From assembly GCA_023426575.1 (NCBI GenBank), contig JAFAAL010000013.1, forward strand, positions 1-7,253: 7,253 nucleotides of DNA, written 5' to 3'. Positions 1 through 6,000 of the stretch are shown here, in pieces; position 1 is the stretch's first letter; the number at the start of each line of letters is the position of its first letter. Made by a program: the position numbers and the translations under genes. The notes beneath the pieces were generated by a model that was not told the DNA's origin, searched no databases, and saw only the letters and a program-made list of their open reading frames with translations. The DNA comes from Bacillota bacterium. Its GTDB lineage: Bacteria > Bacillota > Clostridia > Saccharofermentanales > DTU023.

Positions 1-21
1 GGTCTCAGATCCCCCAATCAT

Positions 22-58
22 AAAATAAAAAAGCCCTGTAAGGTTAAATTACAGGGCT
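22..58 (-). terminator. Intrinsic terminator of the tRNA-Ser gene
   Basis: A perfect 10-bp inverted repeat (32-41 and 49-58, arm AGCCCTGTAA on the minus strand) encloses a 7-nt loop. On the minus strand it is followed at once by a T-rich run, TTTTTTATTTTA, at 32-21. It begins 2 nt after the encoded CCA end of the tRNA gene. No T-run follows the hairpin on the plus strand, so it acts on minus-strand transcripts. This is a textbook rho-independent terminator. Confidence 0.93.
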
Positions 59-60
59 CC

Positions 61-152
61 TGGCGGAGAGCAAGGGATTCGAACCCTCGTTGCGCTTTTG
101 ACGCAAACACGATTTCCAGTCGTGCACCTTCAGCCAGCTCGGTCAACTCTCC
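61..152 (-). tRNA. tRNA-Ser, anticodon GGA
   Basis: On the minus strand the sequence folds as a class II tRNA. The acceptor stem pairs GGAGAGT (152-146) with GCTCTCC, with a final T-G wobble, followed by discriminator G and an encoded CCA (63-61). The anticodon stem CACGA/TCGTG closes a CTGGAAA loop, which places anticodon GGA at 117-115, reading serine codons UCC and UCU. A long variable arm (TTGCG/CGCAA stem with a 7-nt loop) is the serine hallmark and excludes most other tRNAs. The T arm carries TTCGAAT. All parts of the cloverleaf are intact, so the gene looks functional. It has its own promoter (171-200) and terminator (22-58), so it is a single-gene unit separate from the PTS operon upstream. 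Confidence 0.97.
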
Positions 153-170
153 GTGCACTCAGCACTGACG

Positions 171-200
171 ATTATAGACAGTCTATTCAGAGCTTGTCAA
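171..200 (-). promoter_or_regulatory. Consensus promoter of tRNA-Ser
   Basis: On the minus strand a perfect TTGACA (200-195) and a perfect TATAAT (176-171) are separated by 18 nt. The predicted transcription start lies near 163, about 11 nt upstream of the mature tRNA 5' end at 152. Both boxes match the housekeeping sigma factor consensus exactly, which fits the strong constitutive expression expected for a tRNA gene. It lies downstream of the PTS operon terminator. Confidence 0.88.
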
Positions 201-226
201 TCTATGGGCGCTCGTTGGTCTGCAGC

Positions 227-259
227 AAGAAGGCCGCCTCTCTCCGAGGCAGCCTTCTT
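227..259 (-). terminator. Probable terminator of the PTS operon
   Basis: Arms 227-240 and 246-259 form a 14-bp stem in the minus-strand RNA with one U-G wobble (251/235) and a 5-nt GGAGA loop. The inner part is GC-rich (GGCUGCCUC) and the 3' arm ends in CUUCUU. The hairpin starts 25 nt after the EIIC stop codon and ends before the tRNA promoter. The U-tract is short and interrupted (UUCUUGCUG), so termination may be partial. Its position between two transcription units supports the call. Confidence 0.7.
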
Positions 260-284
260 AGGACTAAGGGCTTATCGAGCTATT

Positions 285-1652
285 TTAGCTTTCTTGCGCC
301 GCTTCCTTTTTGTCTGTTTTACGGAAGAGATTGTCGAGCACTAGGGCGAGCACGATGAGGCAGACGACAATCGTAATCACTGTGGGGGTGACGTGTTGTG
401 AGGCTTTGCCCAGGATGATGCCGAGCATTGCAAAATCAGAGTCAGAGAAAGTGGTGTTGGCGTAGCCCAGGCTCGTCAGGAGCGGGAAGAGAATTGCTGG
501 CAAGAAGGTCAGGAGGAGCCCATTGGCAAAAGCCCCAATCATGGCTCCACGCCGACCACCCGTCGCATTGCCGAAGACACCTGAGGTCGCTCCGCAGAAG
601 AAGTGCGGGACGACGCCTGGCAGGATGACGACCCAGTTGAGACCTCCGAGGATGAACATGCCGACGATGCCACCGAGGAAACTGAAGATGAAGCCAATCA
701 GGACGGCATTGGGCGCATAGGGGAAGACGATGGGGCAGTCGAGTGCCGGCTTGGCATTGGGCACCAGTTTTTCAGAAATACCGGTAAAGGCGGGGACGAT
801 CTCGTTTAAGATCAGGCGGACGCCCTGCAAGATGATGAAGACACCCGCTGCAAAGGAGATGGCCTGGATGACGGCAAAGACGAAGAAGTTATCTCCGCCC
901 GAGAGATTCTCCTGTACAAATCTCGGACCGGCAAAGAGTGCCAAGATGATGTAGATCAGCATCATGGTCAGGGAGACTGAGATGGAGCTGTCACGGAGGA
1001 AGGCCAGATTTTTCGGCAGTTGCATTTCTTCTGTAGAACGTGAATTCTTGCCGACGAGCTTGCCGATTCCTCCTGCGAGGACATAGCCGAGCGTTGAGAA
1101 GTGACCGAAACCGACGTCGTCGCTTCCAGTAATTCGGCGCATAAAAGGTTGAGCAATCGCTGGGAAAAAGGCCATGGCGAGACCCAGTATGAGCGCGCCG
1201 ACGATGACGAGCATGGCCCCCTCAAATTTGGCGACGTAGAGCATGATGGCAATCATGCAGGCCATATAGAGCGTGTGATGACCCGTCAGAAAAATATATT
1301 TTAAGCGTGTAAAGCGGGCGATCAAGATGTTAAAGACCATGCCGAGCGCCATAATGAGGGCTGTGGCTGTGCCAAAATCCTTCAGCGCCATGGAGATGAT
1401 GGCCTCGTTATTGGGAATGACACCCTGTATGTGAAAGGCCTGTTCAAACATGACGCCCATTGGCTCTAGCGAGGAGACAACCAGTGATGCACCTCCGCCG
1501 AGGACGAGGAAGCCGAGAATTGTCTTAATCGTGCCCTTGACGACATCGACAAAGGGCTTCTTCTGCAGCAATAGGCCAATCAGTGCGATCAGGCCGACCA
1601 GGATGGCCGGGACCTTCAGCACGTCGACGAGAAAATTAAGTATTCCTAACAT
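285..1652 (-). CDS. ulaA: PTS ascorbate-type transporter subunit EIIC (UlaA/SgaT family)
   Basis: This is the membrane channel of a phosphotransferase system. It carries substrate inward while EIIB phosphorylates it. The protein is 455 aa and almost wholly hydrophobic, with about ten or more membrane segments. Family signatures I recognise are KGTIKTILGF (39-48), the TGHH region (123-126), GFGHFSTLGY (181-190) and LDCPIVFPYAPNAVLIGF (304-321). Length agrees with UlaA proteins. I chose ATG at 1652 because AGGAGG (1664-1659) sits 6 nt before it; the open frame extends 7 codons further to a TTG that has no better ribosome site. It begins 21 nt after the EIIB stop, so it is the last gene of an A-B-C operon, followed by a hairpin at 227-259. 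The charged C-terminus (FRKTDKKEAAQES) is probably cytoplasmic. The family is clear. Ascorbate as the substrate is inferred from family only, because no ascorbate catabolic gene is nearby. Confidence 0.93.
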   Translation of the reverse strand: MLGILNFLVDVLKVPAILVGLIALIGLLLQKKPFVDVVKGTIKTILGFLVLGGGASLVVSSLEPMGVMFEQAFHIQGVIPNNEAIISMALKDFGTATALIMALGMVFNILIARFTRLKYIFLTGHHTLYMACMIAIMLYVAKFEGAMLVIVGALILGLAMAFFPAIAQPFMRRITGSDDVGFGHFSTLGYVLAGGIGKLVGKNSRSTEEMQLPKNLAFLRDSSISVSLTMMLIYIILALFAGPRFVQENLSGGDNFFVFAVIQAISFAAGVFIILQGVRLILNEIVPAFTGISEKLVPNAKPALDCPIVFPYAPNAVLIGFIFSFLGGIVGMFILGGLNWVVILPGVVPHFFCGATSGVFGNATGGRRGAMIGAFANGLLLTFLPAILFPLLTSLGYANTTFSDSDFAMLGIILGKASQHVTPTVITIVVCLIVLALVLDNLFRKTDKKEAAQES

Positions 1653-1673
1653 ATCTATCCTCCTAAATGTCAA

Positions 1674-1940
1674 TTACTTGAGCTTTTCACGGAGCTTTTC
1701 TTCCAGCTCTGCTTTGTCAATGATGCTCTTGAGAGCAATGATTTTCGACTCGGGGATCGAGGCGCTGCCGGCAATATCATGTCCCATGACAAAGTAGTCG
1801 GCGTCGTCGCCCCGAATAGAGGCGAGGTCGGCGTGCCCAAGTTCAGCTTCGACGCCGAGAGCTGTCAGTGCCTTTTTAATATTCATTTCGAGCATAAAGC
1901 TCGAGCCGAGTCCGTGTCCACATACTGCAAGAATTTTCAT
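1674..1940 (-). CDS. ulaB: PTS ascorbate-type subunit EIIB (UlaB family)
   Basis: This is a small cytoplasmic phosphocarrier of 88 aa that takes phosphate from EIIA and donates it to the substrate in EIIC. The N-terminus MKILAVCGHGLGSS contains the phosphorylated cysteine (Cys7) and the following phosphate-binding loop, and it closely resembles the ILAVCGxGxGSS start of E. coli UlaB as I remember it. It is slightly shorter than E. coli UlaB (about 100 aa) but complete. ATG at 1940 is preceded by AGGAGG at 1954-1949 with 8 nt spacing. It lies 23 nt after the EIIA stop and 21 nt before the EIIC start, so the three genes are almost certainly one transcript. The C-terminus is a charged amphipathic helix (IIDKAELEEKLREKLK). 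Confidence 0.93.
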   Translation of the reverse strand: MKILAVCGHGLGSSFMLEMNIKKALTALGVEAELGHADLASIRGDDADYFVMGHDIAGSASIPESKIIALKSIIDKAELEEKLREKLK

Positions 1941-1963
1941 AATAGATTCCTCCTGGGGCTTTT

Positions 1964-2380
1964 TTAATTTAAGATTTTGACGAGTTTTGAGACCTCGTCT
2001 GTCTCTTTGAGCTCGCTCATCCTAGCTTGATCTTGGAAGAGTTCAGCGAGGAGCTGGAGCTTGTCGATATGCGACTCACTGTCGACGGCTGCCAGGACAA
2101 AGATAAGGCGAACCGGACGCCCGCCGAAATCGCAGGCTTCTTCGAGTTTAAGGAAGGCGACAGCATTCTGATGCACGCCCGCCTCAGGGCGCGCGTGGGG
2201 CATGGCGAGGTCATCGTCTAGGACAATGTAGAAGCCGAGTTCCTCGACCGTGGCAATCATGGCGTCGACATAGCTAGGCTCGATGCTGCCATCGGCGAGA
2301 AGAGGCTCCGCTGCTAGTCGTATGGCTGCACGCCAATCACTGACCTCTCTTGCAACTTGTACATTTTTTGAATCAAACAT
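1964..2380 (-). CDS. ulaC: PTS subunit EIIA, mannitol/fructose-type (UlaC family)
   Basis: This is the cytoplasmic phosphocarrier that accepts phosphate from HPr and passes it to EIIB. The 138-aa product is a single EIIA type-2 domain. The active-site histidine is His62 in LAMPHARPEAGV, and a second conserved histidine is His104 in SHIDKLQ. ATG at 2380 has GAGGAG (2390-2385) 4 nt upstream. An in-frame GTG at 2404 would add eight residues (MLCTKRRS) and also has an AGGAGG (2420-2415), 10 nt upstream. Compared from memory with E. coli UlaC, the ATG form starts slightly late and the GTG form slightly early, so the start is not settled. It is the first gene of the EIIA-EIIB-EIIC cassette. Its leader carries a palindrome and a terminator hairpin (see those entries), which suggests regulated expression. 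Confidence 0.9.
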   Translation of the reverse strand: MFDSKNVQVAREVSDWRAAIRLAAEPLLADGSIEPSYVDAMIATVEELGFYIVLDDDLAMPHARPEAGVHQNAVAFLKLEEACDFGGRPVRLIFVLAAVDSESHIDKLQLLAELFQDQARMSELKETDEVSKLVKILN

Positions 2381-2390
2381 AGATCTCCTC

Positions 2391-2407
2391 TTTGTGCAGA
2401 GCACAAA
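2391..2407. promoter_or_regulatory. Perfect 17-bp palindrome just upstream of the EIIA ribosome site
   Basis: TTTGTGC and GCACAAA form perfect 7-bp arms around an AGA spacer. The element directly abuts the GAGGAG ribosome site of EIIA and overlaps the alternative GTG start. As DNA it has the size and symmetry of an operator for a dimeric repressor. As RNA it would be a 7-bp stem with a 3-nt loop at the edge of the ribosome site. I do not recognise it as a known operator, and it does not fit the CcpA cre consensus. The role is inferred. Confidence 0.55.
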
Positions 2408-2456
2408 TAAAAAACCTCCTCTCTATGAGTATAATCATACACCATTGAGAGAAGGT
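2408..2456 (-). terminator. Strong intrinsic terminator ahead of the PTS operon, possible attenuator
   Basis: In the minus-strand RNA, arm 2456-2443 pairs with arm 2427-2414 over 14 positions: 12 Watson-Crick pairs, one G-U wobble (2418/2452) and one A-A mismatch (2424/2446). The 15-nt loop can form a further 4-bp stem (GTAT/ATAC, 2440-2437 with 2432-2429). TTTTTT (2414-2409; its first T closes the stem) and then ATTT follow. It starts 47 nt after the stop of the serine hydrolase gene, so it probably ends the leuS-hydrolase transcript. It also ends only 27 nt before the EIIA ATG, so any PTS promoter must lie inside or upstream of it. Whether it is constitutive or a regulated leader terminator cannot be decided from sequence. 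Confidence 0.75.
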
Positions 2457-2461
2457 GTGCC
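2428..2461 (-). promoter_or_regulatory. Weak candidate promoter for the PTS operon inside the terminator hairpin
   Basis: The hairpin loop reads TATGATTATACT on the minus strand, giving two adjacent -10-like hexamers (2439-2434 and 2433-2428). The best -35 match is GGCACA (2461-2456), three of six bases, 16 nt before TATGAT. Transcription from here would begin near 2427-2421, downstream of the 5' arm, and so would escape the terminator. The palindrome at 2391-2407 would then lie just after the start site, a usual repressor position. With such a poor -35 box this is tentative and may need an activator. Confidence 0.3.
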
Positions 2462-2503
2462 GTCTTGGGGGATGAACTAATCTCAATATAAGATTTCAGA
2501 AAT

Positions 2504-3433
2504 TCATTCGAGCCCAAAGATCTCCCGATCGACTATGGCCAAGATCTCGTAGGGCTCGTGATCTTCCGAGCTCTCAGTCAAACAGGCAAAGACCGCCTGC
2601 TCCTCTGGATAGATGACGACAAATTGTCCGTAGAGCCCATCGGCCCGCCAGGCAGCAGGATGGCAGCAGCGCCAGAGCTGGTAGCCATAGCCATTGCGGG
2701 TCTCAGGCTCGGGAAAGAGCTTGGAGTCGATGAGGTCCTCATGCATCCTCTGAATGTAATCGCGGGGGACAAGCTGCGTCCCCTCCCAGCAGCCCCCGGC
2801 CAGCAGAACTTGGCCAAAGCTCAGGAGTTCTTCTAAATTCAGCTCGAGCATTGAATAGGCCACAGTATGGCCGTTCGGACAGTCGGCCCAGTGCACCTCG
2901 CCATAGCCGAGCGGCAGGAAGAGGCGCTCGCTGAGAAAGTCTCGAAGCTTCTGCCCGTAAATTTTCTCAATGATGCGGCCGAGAATATAACTATTGAGAT
3001 TCGCATAGAAGAAGCGGGTCCCAGGCTCCGACTTCAGGCGCTCCGTAAAGAAGATCTTCGCCCAGTCCTCGCTGGTATCTCGCTTCTTCCTATGAAAGAG
3101 CGCATCGTGCTTCCCTGACGCCATTTGCAGGAGGTTTCTTATCGTGACCGCGCGATGCCTCTCGCTCGCCCCGGCCGCAAACTCGGGAAAAAAGTCGAGC
3201 GCCCGGCTCTCGAGACTCAGCTTTCCCTCTGCTTCCGCCATGCCGATCGCCAGGCTCGTAAAGGTCTTTGACACTGAGTAGATATTGCGTCGCTCGGAGA
3301 GATCGCCCTGCAGATTCTGCACGAGCGGCTCCTCCCCCGCCCGCTGGTAGCCATAGCGAAGCACTGGCAGACCCACAGAGGCAAAAGCCTCCGCCAAGCC
3401 AAGAAACTGCTCTTTTAGATCTTTTTCTAGCAA
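2504..3433 (-). CDS. Serine hydrolase of the beta-lactamase / penicillin-binding-protein fold
   Basis: This is a 309-aa member of the Beta-lactamase (PF00144) superfamily, which includes class C-like beta-lactamases, D-Ala-D-Ala peptidases and esterases. The nucleophile motif SxxK is SVSK (Ser53, Lys56), the YxN motif is YAN (143-145), and GLYGQF (266-271) occupies the place of the third, HxG/KTG-like motif. No signal peptide or membrane segment is visible, so it is predicted to be cytoplasmic, which argues against a cell-wall peptidase or secreted beta-lactamase role. The start is TTG at 3433: an in-frame TAG lies just upstream (about 3457) and no ATG or GTG occurs near the N-terminus. No strong ribosome site sits at ideal spacing, but the leuS stop is only 7 nt upstream, so translational coupling is likely. 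The natural substrate cannot be told from sequence. Confidence 0.85.
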   Translation of the reverse strand: MLEKDLKEQFLGLAEAFASVGLPVLRYGYQRAGEEPLVQNLQGDLSERRNIYSVSKTFTSLAIGMAEAEGKLSLESRALDFFPEFAAGASERHRAVTIRNLLQMASGKHDALFHRKKRDTSEDWAKIFFTERLKSEPGTRFFYANLNSYILGRIIEKIYGQKLRDFLSERLFLPLGYGEVHWADCPNGHTVAYSMLELNLEELLSFGQVLLAGGCWEGTQLVPRDYIQRMHEDLIDSKLFPEPETRNGYGYQLWRCCHPAAWRADGLYGQFVVIYPEEQAVFACLTESSEDHEPYEILAIVDREIFGLE

Positions 3434-3440
3434 GGCGTGC

Positions 3441-5930
3441 CTACTTTCCCTTGACGACTAAGTTAGCGAGGCGACCTGGGACATAGATGAAGCGGACGAG
3501 CTCTCGGCCATTGAGCCAGGTCGAAAAATCGGCCTGTTCTTTCACGAGCGTCTCGACCTCTGCAGCATTGGCCCCGGTCGGAACCATCATGCGGGCCGTC
3601 ACCTTGCCATTGATCTGCACAGCAATTTCAATCTCGTCCTTGACAAGCTTTTCTGGATCAAAGCTCGGCCAGGGTTCGTTAAAGATCAGATTCTCATGTC
3701 CGAGTTCAGACCAGGCCTCCTCGGCAAAATGGGGGGCAAAGGGCGCGAGCAGTCGCAGCATCGTCTCCGTGCCGCGGCGCAGCTCCTCGTCGTGGCCGGC
3801 CTTCTCTTCATACTTGTAGAGGAAGTTGACGAGCTCCATCAATCGCGCGACGGAAGTGTTGAACTGGAAGCGCTCAGCGTCTTTTGTCACTTCTGAAATC
3901 GCATAGTTCAGGTGATAGTCGAGCTCACGTATGAGCTCTTGCTTCTCACTTTCGCTGAGCTCCTTTGGCTGGCTGAGGACTGGGCTCTCATCCTCCTCGT
4001 CCGTCTGGACACCGGCGAGGCGATTGACCAGGCGCTGCACCCGCTTGACAAAGCGCTCCATCGCCTTGATCCCATCGGCACTCCACGGTCCGCCATCGAT
4101 ATAGGAGAAGCCGAAGGCGAGATAGAGGCGGAAGACGTCGGAGCCGTACTCCTCGATGAAGTCATCTGGATTCAGGGTGTTGCCCTTTGACTTCGACATT
4201 TTCTGACCGTCTGAGCCGAGGATCATCCCCTGGTGAGTCAGACCCTGGAAGGGCTCGTCGAAGTCGAGGTAGTGAAGATCACGGAGGACCTTAGTGATAA
4301 AGCGGGAATAGAGAAGATGCATCGCCGCGTGCTCGGCACCGCCGACATAGCGATCGACGGGGCAGAGCTGATTGACCTTCTCCCGGCTAAAGGGCTCCTG
4401 CTCATTGTGATTGTCGACATAGCGGAATTGATACCAGGAGGAGCAGACAAAGGTGTCGAGCGTGTCGGGATCTCGCTGGGCGGGTCCTCCACAGTCAGGG
4501 CAGCGACAGTTCATGAACTCTGCGGACTTCTTGAGAGGTGATTCGCCGTCAGGAGTAAATCTGACATCGTAGGGCAGCTCGACGGGGAGATCGCTCTCGG
4601 GCACGGGCACCATGCCACATTTCTCGCAGTAGATCATCGGGATCGGCGTACCCCAGTAGCGCTGACGCGAGACGAGCCAGTCGCGGAGGCGGTACATGAT
4701 CTTCTCCTGCCCACGGCCGAGAGAGTCGAGATGTCTCGTGATCGCCTCGCGGGCCTCGGCACTCTTCTCTCCTGAGAATTCTCCGGAATTGACGAGGATG
4801 CCGTCGTCGACATAATTTTCTCTGGCAAGTTCTGGATCCTCTGGCTCGATAACCTGCTGGATCGGGAGTTCAAATTTTTGCGCAAAGGCGAAGTCGCGCT
4901 CATCATGGGCCGGTACGGCCATGACAGCCCCCGTGCCATAGCTCGCGATGACATAGTCAGAGATCCAGATTGGAAGACGCGCGCCCGTCAGGGGGTGTAT
5001 TGCATAGGATCCCGTAAAGACGCCCGTCTTCTCTCGCACAGAAGACTGCCGTTCGATCTCGCTGAGGTGCTTGACCTCGTCCTGATAGGCCTTGACCGCA
5101 GCCGCCTGCTCGGGCGTCGTCAGCGTCTCGACCACATCGGCCTCAGGGGCGACGACGAGGTAGCTCACTCCGTAGAGCGTGTCGACTCGCGTCGTGAAGA
5201 CGGTGATCTTGAGCTCTTCCTGCCCCTCGACGGCAAAGTCGACGAGGGTCCCCGAGGAGCGACCGATCCAGTTCTCCTGAATCTTCTTTGTCTTCTCAGG
5301 CCAGTCGAGAGCCGGAAGACAGTCGAGGAGTTCTTGCGCATAGTCGGTGATCTTAAAAAACCACTGGGTCATCTGCTTCTTTTCGATCAGGCTGCCACAG
5401 CGATCACATTCCCCATCACTGGAGACCTGTTCGTTGGCAAGCGTCGTATTGCAGGAGGGACACCAGTTGACGGGGGCCTTTTTCCGATAGGCCAGGCCAT
5501 TGTGATAGAGCTGCAGGAAGAGCCACTGATTCCAGCGGTAGTACTCGGGCTCACAGGTCGCAATCTCGTGCTCCCAGTTGAACATGCCGCCGAGGGTCCT
5601 CAGCTGACGCTCCATCTCGCGGATATTGGCCCGCGTCGAATCCTGTGGGTGAATCCCCGTCTTGATCGCATAGTTTTCCGCGGGCAGACCGAAGGCGTCG
5701 AATCCCATGGGCTGGAAGACCTCGAAGCCCTGCATCTTCTTCATTCTGGCCCAGGAGTCGACAAGACTGTAATTCCACCAGTGGCCGATATGAAGATTCG
5801 CCCCCGAGGGGTAGGAAAACATCTCGAGGACGTAGAGTTTCTTGTCTACTCTCGACCAGTCAAAGGCTGCAAGCCGCTCGCGTTCCCAGCGCTCCTGCCA
5901 CTTCGTATCAATTGCACGTGAATATTTCAT
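3441..5930 (-). CDS. leuS: Leucyl-tRNA synthetase
   Basis: This class I aminoacyl-tRNA synthetase charges tRNA-Leu with leucine in the cytoplasm. The 829-aa length is normal for bacterial LeuRS. In order: HIGH motif (47-50), a zinc-ribbon insertion with Cys157/160/175/178, and the CP1 editing domain (roughly 222-410). That domain has the threonine-rich motif TTRVDT (246-251) and the conserved aspartate region PAHDERD (340-346). Next come a second cysteine cluster (C435, C438, C475, C477, C480), KMSKS (577-581), an alpha-helical anticodon-binding domain (about 640-765) and the C-terminal domain (about 766-829). Both catalytic and editing motifs appear intact. ATG at 5930 follows a GGGAGGGAGCT ribosome site. 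The gap to the upstream gene is 70 nt and shows no T-box leader, though T-boxes commonly control leuS in Firmicutes. A serine hydrolase follows 7 nt downstream. Confidence 0.98.
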   Translation of the reverse strand: MKYSRAIDTKWQERWERERLAAFDWSRVDKKLYVLEMFSYPSGANLHIGHWWNYSLVDSWARMKKMQGFEVFQPMGFDAFGLPAENYAIKTGIHPQDSTRANIREMERQLRTLGGMFNWEHEIATCEPEYYRWNQWLFLQLYHNGLAYRKKAPVNWCPSCNTTLANEQVSSDGECDRCGSLIEKKQMTQWFFKITDYAQELLDCLPALDWPEKTKKIQENWIGRSSGTLVDFAVEGQEELKITVFTTRVDTLYGVSYLVVAPEADVVETLTTPEQAAAVKAYQDEVKHLSEIERQSSVREKTGVFTGSYAIHPLTGARLPIWISDYVIASYGTGAVMAVPAHDERDFAFAQKFELPIQQVIEPEDPELARENYVDDGILVNSGEFSGEKSAEAREAITRHLDSLGRGQEKIMYRLRDWLVSRQRYWGTPIPMIYCEKCGMVPVPESDLPVELPYDVRFTPDGESPLKKSAEFMNCRCPDCGGPAQRDPDTLDTFVCSSWYQFRYVDNHNEQEPFSREKVNQLCPVDRYVGGAEHAAMHLLYSRFITKVLRDLHYLDFDEPFQGLTHQGMILGSDGQKMSKSKGNTLNPDDFIEEYGSDVFRLYLAFGFSYIDGGPWSADGIKAMERFVKRVQRLVNRLAGVQTDEEDESPVLSQPKELSESEKQELIRELDYHLNYAISEVTKDAERFQFNTSVARLMELVNFLYKYEEKAGHDEELRRGTETMLRLLAPFAPHFAEEAWSELGHENLIFNEPWPSFDPEKLVKDEIEIAVQINGKVTARMMVPTGANAAEVETLVKEQADFSTWLNGRELVRFIYVPGRLANLVVKGK

Positions 5931-5956
5931 AGCTCCCTCCCATTTCGAGCTTTCAT

Positions 5957-5983
5957 CTTATACTCTCTACACAGTTCTGCCAA
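5957..5983 (-). promoter_or_regulatory. Tentative leuS promoter
   Basis: In the 70-nt gap before leuS, TTGGCA (5983-5978) and TATAAG (5962-5957) lie 15 nt apart on the minus strand. Each matches five of six consensus bases. The 15-nt spacer is shorter than the preferred 17. No terminator separates the upstream ATPase gene, so leuS may also be read from upstream. The gap holds no other recognisable element. Confidence 0.35.
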
Positions 5984-6000
5984 TCATAGTCGCCCAGCCG

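Noticed and set aside
61..152. tRNA-Ser as an integration site for a mobile element
   Set aside because: No integrase, no repeated tRNA 3' end and no foreign-looking block is visible on either side.
278..290. AGCTA-TTT-TAGCT repeat over the EIIC stop codon
   Set aside because: It is a short AT-rich stem without a T-run. The stronger hairpin at 227-259 explains termination better.
1653..1673. Seven-codon N-terminal extension of EIIC from TTG at 1673
   Set aside because: The extension encodes the Shine-Dalgarno itself (AGGAGG at 1664-1659), which is ideally spaced for ATG 1652.
2479..2503. Small inverted repeats AATCT-7nt-AGATT and ATTTC-A-GAAAT
   Set aside because: The arms are only 5 bp in AT-rich sequence, one has an impossible 1-nt RNA loop, and neither is followed by a T-run.
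2314..2517. 67-codon minus-strand frame spanning the PTS leader
   Set aside because: It overlaps the EIIA gene in another frame and runs through the terminator hairpin. Its product has no recognisable features.
4878..5921. 347-codon open frame on the plus strand opposite leuS
   Set aside because: It lies wholly antisense to a conserved, motif-complete LeuRS. Its product is arginine/leucine-rich with no recognisable domain, as expected of a mirror frame of a biased gene.
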